NCBI GenBank assembly: GCA_944385415.1
Contig: CALWXC010000014.1
Location: 1-64,000 of the forward strand
Direction of reading: 5' to 3'
Origin: an uncultured Oscillospiraceae bacterium
GTDB lineage: Bacteria > Bacillota > Clostridia > Oscillospirales > Oscillospiraceae
Length of the DNA stretch: 64,000 bases
The notes below the pieces were generated by a model, which saw nothing but the letters and a program-made list of their open reading frames with translations, was not told the DNA's origin and did no database searches. The translations under genes and the position numbers were made by a program. Below are positions 8,775-17,157 of the stretch, piece by piece (within the stretch, counting starts at the first letter, position 1; each line of letters starts with the position of its first letter).

Positions 8775-9338
8775 ATGGGCACACGCTATGTGGGCGCGGG
8801 CACGTTGAGCGAACCGGTGCAGATTCTGACGATACAGGAGACGGAGCCGGGGCGGTGGCAGTGGGTACCCAGCCGCAAAGCCTGGGCCCAAGTGGAACAG
8901 ACGGCCAGGACCAACCTCTTTTCCAGGGTGGGCGTGGGTGCCCGGGATGCTGCTGTGGTGCTGCGCAGACAGCCCCTGACGCTCCACCAGGCCCTCTCCT
9001 GGAAGGGGCAACACCTGTTCCTGACGGCCATTACCGACCGGGGCCGGATGCACCTGGACGTAAAGGCGGCGCTGGTGGACCTGGTGGAGTGCCAGGCTGA
9101 CCCGGTGGAGGACGGTCCGCACTTTCCCGGTGTCCTGACAGAAAAATACATCAAGCATGAGCAGCTGGAGCCCCTGGCCGTCAATACCACGGCTTTTGTG
9201 CTGGTGACGCCCAAGGTTATTGACCTGGAGGAGGGACGGCTGGTGGAGGTGGCCGGGGTGCCCTATGAGGTCCAGACAGCCCACCGGCTGGACCGATACA
9301 AAAATGAGTTTGAAGTCGTGCGAAAGGGGGACTTGTAA
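8775..9338 (+). CDS. Head closure / head-tail adaptor protein
   Basis: A 187-residue beta-rich protein at the head-closure position, between the gp6-like connector and a gp10-like protein. The features AWAQVEQTARTNLFSRVGVGARDA and YEVQTAHRLDRYKNEFEV fit phage head-tail joining proteins, though it is longer than the usual 100-120 residues because of an inserted central part. GGGAGG lies just upstream. The last base of its stop is shared with the next start. Confidence 0.72.
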   Translation: MGTRYVGAGTLSEPVQILTIQETEPGRWQWVPSRKAWAQVEQTARTNLFSRVGVGARDAAVVLRRQPLTLHQALSWKGQHLFLTAITDRGRMHLDVKAALVDLVECQADPVEDGPHFPGVLTEKYIKHEQLEPLAVNTTAFVLVTPKVIDLEEGRLVEVAGVPYEVQTAHRLDRYKNEFEVVRKGDL

Positions 9339-9814
9339 TGCGTTTGGAAGTCCGGTACACCAACAATATCGGCGAGCGGCTGCACGGACTGGCGGCGGAG
9401 TTCCGGGCCGTCCGGGAGCAGCTGCTGGACCAGGCGAGCAACCAACTGGAGCAGGCCCTGGACCGCAGCATAACGGCCAGCGGTTTGCGGGATATCCATG
9501 GCAAGGTCCGGTCCTGGCAGGAAACGAAGAAGGGCAGCGGCGGCGGTTATGTGGCAATTCATCCCAAGCCGAGAACGTTTGTTGTTACTCAAACCGGCAA
9601 GGAATATGCAGTGGGTTATATCACCAATGCCATTGAAAATGGCCACAAGGTCCGGTTCCCCTCCGGCAGGGCCAAACGCTACCGGCCCGAGGTCCATATG
9701 GCCCGGGCCAGGGCGTTCAAATTCTACGCCGATACCCAGCCGGTGGCGGAGGAGGTGGCCCGGGAGATGGCACAGTCCGTTGAACGGCGGCTGGCCGCCT
9801 ATCTGGAGGGATAG
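9338..9814 (+). CDS. HK97 gp10-like neck/tail protein
   Basis: A 158-residue protein of the HK97 gp10 type: an N-terminal amphipathic helix (LAAEFRAVREQLLDQASN) and the typical YAVGYITNAIENGHKVRFP segment. Members join head and tail, but the exact position in the particle is inferred from the order. It begins on the last base of the previous stop codon, implying coupled translation. Confidence 0.8.
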   Translation: MRLEVRYTNNIGERLHGLAAEFRAVREQLLDQASNQLEQALDRSITASGLRDIHGKVRSWQETKKGSGGGYVAIHPKPRTFVVTQTGKEYAVGYITNAIENGHKVRFPSGRAKRYRPEVHMARARAFKFYADTQPVAEEVAREMAQSVERRLAAYLEG

Positions 9815-9817
9815 CCC

Positions 9818-10303
9818 ATGGTAACACAGAACGACGTGGTGGCAGCGGTGTCCGCTGCCCTGACCGAGCGATACCCCGACAGCACCGTCTACACCAATCT
9901 GGTGCCGTCCAAGTTCCAGCGTCCGTCCTTTCTGGTGGAAACTACGGACATTGCCCTGACGGCGTCCACCGTCTCCACGGTCACCTTGCAGCTCACGGTC
10001 CGGGTGGTCTGCTTTGTGGCGGTGGATGAGTACCACAACAGCCAGCTGGAGGTGCTCAACGTCCGGCAGCTGAAAGTCCTGGGTATTTTCGCGCCGCTGT
10101 ATCTCAAGGTGGGTGACCGGGCCCTTAAGGTGCAGCAGCTGGGCGGCAGCCCTGGCGGCCGGGACTGGATCGATGTGACCGCCGTACTGGCCTGGGATGT
10201 GGGGATCGCCGAACTGGCGGAGATCGTGGAGCCGCCCATGGGCATCATGGAGGAAATCAATCTGAATATGGAGGAATACAACCATGGGAATGCCGAGCAT
10301 TGA
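9818..10303 (+). CDS. Tail terminator-like protein (DUF6838-like)
   Basis: A 161-residue protein before the sheath gene, the place of the tail terminator or completion protein in PBSX-like phages. The pattern of alternating strands (FLVETTDIALTAS, TLQLTVRVVCFVA) fits this family. The gene overlaps the sheath gene by 20 bases. The assignment rests mainly on order and weak family recognition. Confidence 0.65.
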   Translation: MVTQNDVVAAVSAALTERYPDSTVYTNLVPSKFQRPSFLVETTDIALTASTVSTVTLQLTVRVVCFVAVDEYHNSQLEVLNVRQLKVLGIFAPLYLKVGDRALKVQQLGGSPGGRDWIDVTAVLAWDVGIAELAEIVEPPMGIMEEINLNMEEYNHGNAEH

Positions 10304-11345
10304 CATTGTTTTTACCGTGGCGGCCCAGACGGCCATTGCCCGCAGCGAGAAGGGTGTGGTAGCGGTTATCGTCAAGGACGCCGCCAACAACGGCCCCCTG
10401 GGTGCCATGACCACCAAGCTGCAAATCCCCGAAGGGCTGACAGCGGCCAACCAGGGATATTTGCAGCGGGCCTTTCTGGGCTACGTCAAGCCCACGCAAA
10501 AGGTCATCGGTTATGTGCTGCCCGAAGAAGCCGAGAATCTGACCGAGGCCCTGGACTGGCTGGCCACCCAGCAGTTTGACTATCTGGCGGGCCCGCCGGA
10601 GATCACCACCGAGGAGTGCAGCGCCGTCAAGGACTGGATTGTCACCCAGCGGGAGGAAAATCACGCCATTTTCAAGGCGGTGCTTCCCAACACCGAGGCC
10701 GATCACGAGGCCATTATCAACTTTACCACCGACGGCATCCAAGTCGGTGAGGACACCTTTGACGCCGCTGCCTACTGCTCCCGCATGGCTGGTATGCTGG
10801 CAGGCACCCCCATGACCTACAGCTGCACCTACGCCCCGCTGACGGAGGTGGAGGACGTGACGCGGCTGACCCAGTGGGACATGGATGCCGCCGTGGACGC
10901 CGGTAAGTTCCTGCTGTTCTTTGACGATATGGTCAAGACGGGCCGGGCCGTCAACAGCCTGACCACCATTGTCGGGAAATCCAAAGCCTACCAGAAAATC
11001 AAGATCATCGAAATCATGGACATGATCCAGAGCGATTTGCGGCGGGCGTTCCGGGACAACTATATCGGCAAGTATGCCAACAGCTACGACAATAAGATGC
11101 TGCTCCAGACGGCGGTTACCAATTACTTTACCACCCTGGCCCGGGATGAACTGATTCAGCCCGGCTTCACGGTGGGCATCGATGTGGAGGCCCAGACCGC
11201 CTGGTTGGACCAGAACGGCGTGGACACGTCTAACATGACCACGGAGCAGATCGAGCAGGCCAACACCGGCAGCGAGGTGTTTCTCTATGCCGCCATTCAG
11301 ATTCTGGACAGCATCGAGGACATCAAGGTTACGATTACCGTATAA
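10284..11345 (+). CDS. Contractile tail sheath protein (XkdK-like)
   Basis: A 353-residue sheath protein, which shows that this phage had a myovirus-type contractile tail. Sheath features are the mid-protein AGTPMTYSCTYAPL and the C-terminal handshake region with GDVEAQT-like chemistry (VGIDVEAQTAWLDQNG) and a final beta strand (DIKVTITV). The N-terminus overlaps the previous gene. The length is close to that of short Firmicutes sheaths of the PBSX group. Confidence 0.92.
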   Translation: MGMPSIDIVFTVAAQTAIARSEKGVVAVIVKDAANNGPLGAMTTKLQIPEGLTAANQGYLQRAFLGYVKPTQKVIGYVLPEEAENLTEALDWLATQQFDYLAGPPEITTEECSAVKDWIVTQREENHAIFKAVLPNTEADHEAIINFTTDGIQVGEDTFDAAAYCSRMAGMLAGTPMTYSCTYAPLTEVEDVTRLTQWDMDAAVDAGKFLLFFDDMVKTGRAVNSLTTIVGKSKAYQKIKIIEIMDMIQSDLRRAFRDNYIGKYANSYDNKMLLQTAVTNYFTTLARDELIQPGFTVGIDVEAQTAWLDQNGVDTSNMTTEQIEQANTGSEVFLYAAIQILDSIEDIKVTITV

Positions 11346-11357
11346 GGAGGGAGCAGT

Positions 11358-11789
11358 ATGAGCATTGCAGCAAACCGGGTCATGTCCGGCACCTGGGGGC
11401 AGGTGTGGGTGGCCTCTGAACTTTGGGCCGAGGTCAGCGCCTTTCAGGCAAAATTCACCTATACCAAGGAAGACCAGCAGATGGCCGGACAGATGGCAGT
11501 GGATACCAAAATTGTCAACGCCAAGGGCACCGGCTCCATCACCATCAAAAAGGTATTCAGCCGCACGGCCAACCACAGCAATCAGGTGCTGAAAGGCATT
11601 GACGAGCGGCTGACCATTATCGGCAAGCTGGCGGACCCCGACGCCTACGGCGCGGAGCGTGTGGCGTTCTACAACGTCAGCCTGGACGAGGAGGCCATCA
11701 TGGACTGGAAAGCGGGCGGCACCACCGAAATTACCATTCCCTTTACGTTTACCGAACGGGAGTGGCTCCAGGAGGTGCAGCCCACATGA
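11358..11789 (+). CDS. Tail tube protein (XkdM-like)
   Basis: A 143-residue inner tube protein of the XkdM family, with NRVMSGTWGQVWV at the start, GTGSITIKKVFSR in the middle and a final ITIPFTFTEREWL strand. It forms the rigid tube inside the sheath. AAGGAGGGAG lies upstream. Its stop overlaps the chaperone start by four bases. Confidence 0.93.
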   Translation: MSIAANRVMSGTWGQVWVASELWAEVSAFQAKFTYTKEDQQMAGQMAVDTKIVNAKGTGSITIKKVFSRTANHSNQVLKGIDERLTIIGKLADPDAYGAERVAFYNVSLDEEAIMDWKAGGTTEITIPFTFTEREWLQEVQPT

Positions 11790-12190
11790 GTGTTCTGGAT
11801 ATTTTGCTGGAGGGCACCGCCCGGAACGTCCAGAAAACGCCCCAGGAGCAGGACTATAAGGTTCTGCGGCTCAGCGAGGAGCTGGGCCGGGATGTGGTGT
11901 TCAAGCTGCGGGGCCTCAGCTACAACAAGTGCCACGAATTGGCGGATATGGAGGAAATGGACGTATTGACCGTCCTGGCCGGTGTGGTGGAGCCCAACTT
12001 GCAGGACGTTCGTCTGGCGGTCCAGTATGGGCTGCTCCAGGAGGGGGAAAGCTGGGGCCGCCATGGCGTCACAACCCATGATCTGGTCAAGGCCATGCTG
12101 CTGCCCGGTGAGATCTCCGCCATGGCGCACTGTATCCAGCAGCTCAGCGGGTATCGTATGATTGGGCTGGAAGCCGTAAAAAAAAATTAG
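11786..12190 (+). CDS. Tail assembly chaperone, short form (XkdN-like, G protein)
   Basis: A 134-residue protein of the XkdN type that coats the tape measure during tail assembly. ATG 11786 overlaps the tube stop (ATGA). An in-frame upstream ATG at 11762 lies inside the tube gene and is unlikely. The reading frame ends with a run of nine A residues (12178-12186) just before the TAG stop, and an open -1 frame of 51 codons follows. It is therefore the short product of a frameshift pair. Confidence 0.9.
   Translation: MSVLDILLEGTARNVQKTPQEQDYKVLRLSEELGRDVVFKLRGLSYNKCHELADMEEMDVLTVLAGVVEPNLQDVRLAVQYGLLQEGESWGRHGVTTHDLVKAMLLPGEISAMAHCIQQLSGYRMIGLEAVKKN
12178..12186 (+). promoter_or_regulatory. 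Poly-A slippery site for -1 ribosomal frameshifting
   Basis: Nine consecutive A residues end two bases before the TAG stop (12188-12190). Tandem AAA codons allow both tRNA-Lys to slip back by one base and continue in the -1 frame. Programmed -1 slippage at this gene position is known for most long-tailed phages. Confidence 0.8.
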
Positions 12191-12342
12191 AACAAGATGA
12201 GGACCCGGAGTTAAACCTGCTGTATTTCCTCTGGGTGCGGCACCATCTTACACCGGGGCAATTCTATGCGCTGCCCGCCGGGGAACGGCTGCTGCTCAAT
12301 GCTTTTGCACTCCGGGAAACGGAGCAGCGGAAAGGAGGATAA
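12184..12342 (+). CDS. -1 frameshift extension of the tail chaperone (GT part)
   Basis: Read in the -1 frame from the poly-A run, this gives K-L-E-Q-D-E-D-P followed by NLLYFLWVRHHLTPGQFY and ALPAGERLLLNAFALRE. It ends at TAA 12340-12342, three bases before the tape measure ATG. The text resembles the T extension of XkdN-type chaperones. It has no plausible start of its own, and without it the interval would be non-coding. The fused product would be about 185 residues. The tape measure ribosome binding site lies inside it. Confidence 0.82.
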   Translation, partial: KLEQDEDPELNLLYFLWVRHHLTPGQFYALPAGERLLLNAFALRETEQRKGG

Positions 12343-12345
12343 CGC

Positions 12346-14469
12346 ATGACAGAGGCCGATATAGCGGTCATACTGAGAGATAATATGTCTCAGTATTTGA
12401 ACCGGATGGAGGATGCCAATGATAGTTTCAACGATTCTCTGGATGAAACGGAGCGGCAGGCGCGGCAGTATTCCCGGCAACTGTCGCAGCTGACAGAGGC
12501 GCAAAGCCAGCTGCAAACCAGTCTGGTCACACTCCGACGGCAACTGCGGGAGGCGGAGCGGGATTTTGCAGAAACAAATAGCGCCGAAGACAGAAGCCGT
12601 GTCAACGCAATCAATGAGGAATATATTCAGTTGAATCAGACGTTGGCAAGCGTCCGGCAGAGAGCCAATGACGCCCGCCGTGCTCTGTACAATTTGACGG
12701 AAGTGGATAATCGCCGGAACAGTAATAACCCGTCTCCGAATCCTTCTCCGGATCCTTCTCCGGATCCTTCTCCGGATGGCGCTGCCGGAGACAGCCTGCT
12801 GTCGCGGCTGGGCGCTGCCGGTGCCACAGCCCTGGTGGGCGATCTGGCTTCCCAGGCCATTGGCACATTTGCTAACAGCTTTGGCGGCGACACCTTTGGC
12901 GGATATGTGAGCAACGCTCTGTCCTACGCCGGTATGGGTGCCTCCATTGGCACTGCTTTAGGAGGGCCGGTGGGTACAGCCATCGGCGCGGCATTGGGCG
13001 GCCTGGGCGGCATTGTGGCAGGCGCTCTCAAGGAATTTGAAAGTAAGGATGAAGCATTTAAAAGCTATGTGCAGGATGCTGTCAATACCATAAAGGAAGA
13101 ACGTGCGGCATCCATTCAGAATGGCAGCAGCGTGGCGGCCCAGCGGGAGCAGGATACGCTGGCCTTTGACCAGCTGCTGGGCGAGGGCATCGGTACAGCC
13201 TATTTGGAGGACCTGCGGGAGATGTCGGCCAAAACCCCCATGACCTATGAGGGGCTGACCAGCATGAGCCGGGCCCTGGCCACGGGCTTCGGCGATACTC
13301 CGGAGCGGATGCTGAACCTGATGGAAAAACTGGGCGACGCAGGCAGCGCCGTGGGCATCGACGAGGCCGGTATGGCGGAAATGGCGAAATCCATGAGCCG
13401 CATGGAATCCAGCGGCAAGGCCAGCCTGGAATATTTGAACATTTTCCAGGAGCGGGGCGTGGATGTCATCGGTATCCTGTCCGATGGCCTGGGCAAGACC
13501 CAGGGCCAGATTTACGACATGATCTCCAAGAGCGAGATCGGCGGCGTGGAAGCCGTGCAAATGATCGAAAACGCCCTTGGCGATCTGTACGGCGGTGCCA
13601 TGGAACAGCAGTCCCAGACCTTTGCGGGTCTGAGCTCCACGCTGGAGGATATGCAGGCGGAAATGGACGCCGCCTCCGGTGAAGGATACAACGACATCCG
13701 GAAAAAGGGCATGGAGGATCAGATTGCCTATCTGGAGAGCGACAGCGGCGAGATGATGAAAGAAATCAATTATGCCATGGGCGCGTGGGAAGCCAGTCTC
13801 GAAAACCAAAAGGAACAGATGATTCGAGACGCTATGACTGCTGTTTTCGATAGCACAGACTATCAGAATCTTATGGCCGACGGCTCCGATGAGGCGTTGG
13901 CGAAAGCCGGTGAAATGCTGGCGGCAGCCAAAGTCCAGGCTATCAATGAATACAATGCCAGCGAGGGCGCACAGCTGATGGTACAGTCGGAATTGTCCCT
14001 GATTGAGACGGTCCGCAATGATGCGTCGGCCAATAATGCCTATTGGGACGCGGGTTATCAGCTGGGCGAGGAATTTTCCAAGGGCCGTGCCGCTGGAATG
14101 GTTGCCAACATGAATACGCCAACCGCTGCCGCGATCTCTTTGGCAGAGCAAAGCAGCGCCGCTGTATCGTCCAGTGCGGCAGCGTCGCAGAAGCGCCTTG
14201 GCATGAGCACTGCGTCGTCATATGCCGCCAATCCCAAGGCCCACGCCTACGGCCTGGAGCGGGTGCCCTATGACAACTACCCAGCCCTGCTCCATGAGGG
14301 CGAGCGGGTGCTGACGGCAGCCGAGGCCCGGAGCGAAAGCCGGGGCAGCTCCGTCCAGATCGCCAAGCTGGCCGACCAGATTGTGGTCCGGGAGGATGCC
14401 GACATTGACCGCATCGCGTCGGCCCTGGTGGCCAAGCTCCAGGATGCCATGCTGACGGGGGTGTCGTAA
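12346..14469 (+). CDS. Tail tape measure protein
   Basis: A 707-residue tape measure, short for the family, implying a short tail. The order is an N-terminal coiled coil (to about residue 125), a Pro-Ser-Asp repeat linker (about 128-145), a Gly/Ala-rich hydrophobic stretch of transmembrane type (about 160-230), a helical core, and a C-terminus ending in ALVAKLQDAML. It sets tail length and is probably injected ahead of the DNA. AAAGGAGG (12331-12338) precedes the ATG. Confidence 0.92.
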   Translation: MTEADIAVILRDNMSQYLNRMEDANDSFNDSLDETERQARQYSRQLSQLTEAQSQLQTSLVTLRRQLREAERDFAETNSAEDRSRVNAINEEYIQLNQTLASVRQRANDARRALYNLTEVDNRRNSNNPSPNPSPDPSPDPSPDGAAGDSLLSRLGAAGATALVGDLASQAIGTFANSFGGDTFGGYVSNALSYAGMGASIGTALGGPVGTAIGAALGGLGGIVAGALKEFESKDEAFKSYVQDAVNTIKEERAASIQNGSSVAAQREQDTLAFDQLLGEGIGTAYLEDLREMSAKTPMTYEGLTSMSRALATGFGDTPERMLNLMEKLGDAGSAVGIDEAGMAEMAKSMSRMESSGKASLEYLNIFQERGVDVIGILSDGLGKTQGQIYDMISKSEIGGVEAVQMIENALGDLYGGAMEQQSQTFAGLSSTLEDMQAEMDAASGEGYNDIRKKGMEDQIAYLESDSGEMMKEINYAMGAWEASLENQKEQMIRDAMTAVFDSTDYQNLMADGSDEALAKAGEMLAAAKVQAINEYNASEGAQLMVQSELSLIETVRNDASANNAYWDAGYQLGEEFSKGRAAGMVANMNTPTAAAISLAEQSSAAVSSSAAASQKRLGMSTASSYAANPKAHAYGLERVPYDNYPALLHEGERVLTAAEARSESRGSSVQIAKLADQIVVREDADIDRIASALVAKLQDAMLTGVS
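12730..12777 (+). repeat. Four 12-bp tandem units in the tape measure gene
   Basis: Three exact units of CCTTCTCCGGAT (12742-12777) follow one diverged unit (12730-12741), encoding alternating Pro-Ser-Pro-Asp/Asn. The array is a flexible linker in the protein and a likely site of copy-number change. Confidence 0.85.
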
Positions 14470-15500
14470 TGCTGCGGAAAATGATGTTCAAAACCGAGAC
14501 CGGCCAGGAGATGACCCTGCCGGTGACCCCGGCCAGCTACACCGTCCGAAAAGGCAAACAGGTGCAGACCGTGGATGTCTACACCCTGGGTGCCTATACT
14601 GTGCCCACTACCGACGCCCGGGAGAGTATCACCCTGGACGTGTTCCTGCCGTCCAGTAACCGCTCCTACTGCGTCCAGTACACGGAGCAGTCGGTGATCC
14701 TGGCGTGGCTGCTCCAGCAGATCGAGAACCGGGCCAAGCTGCGGTTTATCGTCTCCGGCACCTCGGTCAATCTGCCGGTCTATTTTACCAACCTGGAGTA
14801 CGGCGAGCAGGACGGCACCAACGACATTTACGGCACTCTGACCATGCAGCCCTATGTAACGCTGGCGGCCCCCACGGTGGAAACCCTGACTACCACGGCC
14901 AAGACCGCCGTCCGGGAGGAAACAGACCGGCAGACCAGCGCTACCACCTACACAGTAAAAACCGGCGATAACCTGTGGAATATCTGCCGCAAATTTTACG
15001 GCGACGGTACGCTCTGCTACAAGCTGGCGGCCTATAACGGCATCAAAAATGCCAATCTGATTTACACCGGTCAGGTGCTCAAGATTCCCGACAAGACCAC
15101 TCTCCAGGGAACCACTGCCACCCAGTCGGCCCAGCCCTCCTCCACCGCCGTGGCGGCAGCGGCTAAACAAGACGGAGGCGGCACGTCAGCCGTTGTCAAG
15201 CCCACCGTCCAGCCCAGCACCTACCTGGTACGCCTGTCCAATGGCAGCCCGCTGACGGCCTGCCAGGCATCCTATGACTGGCGCGACCCCAAAACCGGGA
15301 AGAGCGGGTCCGGCACCGTCAAGTCCAGTCTGATGGTCACAGTTCCTGCCGGGGCCAATTTCACCCTGCGCTGGCGTTCCAGTCCCACCTGGTATGTGGA
15401 CACGCTGACAGTGGACGGCAAGAGCCGCAAGGCTGTGGGCGACAATGTGACGGTGACGGTCAACGGTCCCAAGACCATCTCCATCCACTGGACGAGGTGA
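14469..15500 (+). CDS. LysM-domain tail protein (XkdP-like)
   Basis: A 343-residue protein with an N-terminal tail-associated domain (about 1-120), a LysM peptidoglycan-binding motif (YTVKTGDNLWNICRKFYG and IPDKTT, about 160-210), a low-complexity Ala/Ser linker, and a C-terminal beta domain that may bind wall glycans. It occupies the xkdP position between tape measure and hub and probably links tail tube to baseplate. It shares the last base of the tape measure stop. Confidence 0.9.
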   Translation: MLRKMMFKTETGQEMTLPVTPASYTVRKGKQVQTVDVYTLGAYTVPTTDARESITLDVFLPSSNRSYCVQYTEQSVILAWLLQQIENRAKLRFIVSGTSVNLPVYFTNLEYGEQDGTNDIYGTLTMQPYVTLAAPTVETLTTTAKTAVREETDRQTSATTYTVKTGDNLWNICRKFYGDGTLCYKLAAYNGIKNANLIYTGQVLKIPDKTTLQGTTATQSAQPSSTAVAAAAKQDGGGTSAVVKPTVQPSTYLVRLSNGSPLTACQASYDWRDPKTGKSGSGTVKSSLMVTVPAGANFTLRWRSSPTWYVDTLTVDGKSRKAVGDNVTVTVNGPKTISIHWTR

Positions 15501-15504
15501 CGCC

Positions 15505-16476
15505 ATGAAGCTACTGCGAACCAACGCCAAAGGCACCCAGGATTTGACCCAGCTGGTCAGCCGCAGCACCTGGGCCGGGGATATCAAATCCTGTTCCCGG
15601 TCTCTGGAGGTTGATCTGGTGTCGCTGCCCGACGTGGAGCTGCCGGAGGCAACGGTGGACCTGGGCGACCATGTGGCGTTCTGGGGCGATACGGACCAGC
15701 TGTTTGACGGCTTTGTGTTCTCCGTCCAGACGGCCACCGACGCCCGCACCAAAACCATTCGCTGCTACGACCGGGGCGTCTACCTCAACAATAACCAGGG
15801 CTATTACCGCTTCACCAACACCACCCCGGAGGCCGTGGTGCAGCAGTTGGCCGGGGAGTTCGGCCTGTCCCTGGGCGCGATCGCGTCCACGGGCCACCGG
15901 TTTTCCCGCAATTTCCTGGGCCAGTCCCTCTATAAGATCATGGCCACCGGATACACGTTAGCGGCAGCAGCCACCGGCGAGCGGTACCGGATCGCCTTTG
16001 ATCTGGACAAGCTGACGGTCCGCAAGAAGGAGCAGGGAAAGTACACCCTACTCATCAAGGGCGGCTCCAATCTGCTCAGCGCCTCCGTCACCGAGTCCAT
16101 TGAAAATCTGGTAAACCGGGTGCGGATCGTCGATGACAGCTACAAGCTGGTCACCACCCAGGAAAACGGCGGCCACATCCAGCAATATGGCGTCATGCAG
16201 CGGGTGATCAAGCAGTCCGACAACAGCACCGAGGAAGCCAAGGCCCTGCTGGAGGACAACGGCCCCACCCAGAAGATTACCCTGGAATGTGTAGGCGACA
16301 CCCGCAGTATCGCCGGAACCATGGTGGCCGTCCAGGAGCCATACACGGGCCTGTGGGGCAAGTTCTGGGTGGACAGCGACACTCACACCTGGGCCGACGG
16401 CATCTACACCAATAAGCTGGTGCTGAACTTCGAGAATATTATGGACGAGCAGGAGGTCGGCAACCTGCCGGAGTAA
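15505..16476 (+). CDS. Baseplate hub protein (XkdQ / late control D-like)
   Basis: A 323-residue protein of the XkdQ family, structurally related to T4 gp27 and P2 gpD. Visible features are the N-terminal STWAGDIKSCSRSLEVDLVS fold, DGFVFSVQTATDARTKTI, and SVTESIENLVNRVRIVDD. It should form the central hub below the tube. It lies four bases after the LysM gene and before the small DUF2577 gene, as in PBSX. Confidence 0.87.
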   Translation: MKLLRTNAKGTQDLTQLVSRSTWAGDIKSCSRSLEVDLVSLPDVELPEATVDLGDHVAFWGDTDQLFDGFVFSVQTATDARTKTIRCYDRGVYLNNNQGYYRFTNTTPEAVVQQLAGEFGLSLGAIASTGHRFSRNFLGQSLYKIMATGYTLAAAATGERYRIAFDLDKLTVRKKEQGKYTLLIKGGSNLLSASVTESIENLVNRVRIVDDSYKLVTTQENGGHIQQYGVMQRVIKQSDNSTEEAKALLEDNGPTQKITLECVGDTRSIAGTMVAVQEPYTGLWGKFWVDSDTHTWADGIYTNKLVLNFENIMDEQEVGNLPE

Positions 16477-16486
16477 GGAGGTATCC

Positions 16487-16750
16487 ATGGACGAGAATCC
16501 CTATCAGAAATTTGTGACCATGTTCCGCAATCCCGACCCCGCCGACGGCTGGCAGCTGTGCGAGGGCAAGGTGATTTCTGTGCGGCCCGATGCGCCGTAT
16601 CGTTTTGAAGTCTTCGGCCTGATCTTCCAGGAGGGCCAGGGCATCCGCTGCAATGAGCAGCTGGCAAACGGCTTGAAAGTGGGGGACCGGCTGCTCTGTC
16701 TGGCTGACGCTTCGACCCTGTACATTCTGATGAAGGTGGTGCCGCTATGA
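16487..16750 (+). CDS. DUF2577 baseplate protein (XkdR-like)
   Basis: An 87-residue beta-rich protein with GKVISVRPDAPYRFEVFGL and KVGDRLLCLADASTLYIL, an OB-like fold of the XkdR group. It probably belongs to the central spike or hub. AAGGAGG precedes the ATG. The stop overlaps the next start by four bases. Confidence 0.85.
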   Translation: MDENPYQKFVTMFRNPDPADGWQLCEGKVISVRPDAPYRFEVFGLIFQEGQGIRCNEQLANGLKVGDRLLCLADASTLYILMKVVPL

Positions 16751-17157
16751 GTTTGTTCCCCATGCTGGGCGGCAGCGTCCCCCAGCCGTCCCAGACCCTG
16801 CCCCTCTATCGGGAGATCATGGCCGACCCGGACACGGGACTGCCCGTGTGGAAAAACGGCAGGCCCGTGGAGGTGGAGGGAGCCGCCGCCGTGCGGCTCT
16901 GGGCCATGACGGCGCTGCGGACCATGCGCTATCACCATGCCATCTACTCCGGCCAGTTCGGCAGCGAACTCTCTACCCTTATGGGCCAAGGCTGGTCCTC
17001 CGATATCAAGACGGCGGAAGCCCCCCGCATGGTGCGGGAAGCCCTGCTGGTTAATCCCTATGTGTCCGAGGTATCGGACATTGTGGTGGACTTTGCAGAC
17101 GATGAGCTGCAAATCTCCGCCACGCTCAAAACCATTTACGGGGAGGTGCGCGTTTGA
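16747..17157 (+). CDS. DUF2634 baseplate protein (XkdS-like)
   Basis: A 136-residue protein of the gp25/XkdS group, a wedge component that nucleates sheath assembly. The region ALRTMRYHHAIYSGQFGSEL followed by a PYVSEVSDIVVDFADDEL strand is characteristic. It overlaps the baseplate J gene by four bases. Confidence 0.88.
   Translation: MSLFPMLGGSVPQPSQTLPLYREIMADPDTGLPVWKNGRPVEVEGAAAVRLWAMTALRTMRYHHAIYSGQFGSELSTLMGQGWSSDIKTAEAPRMVREALLVNPYVSEVSDIVVDFADDELQISATLKTIYGEVRV

Noticed and set aside
12730..12777. Possible CRISPR-like array
   Set aside because: The 12-bp units are directly adjacent with no spacers and encode a Pro-Ser-Asp linker inside the tape measure gene.
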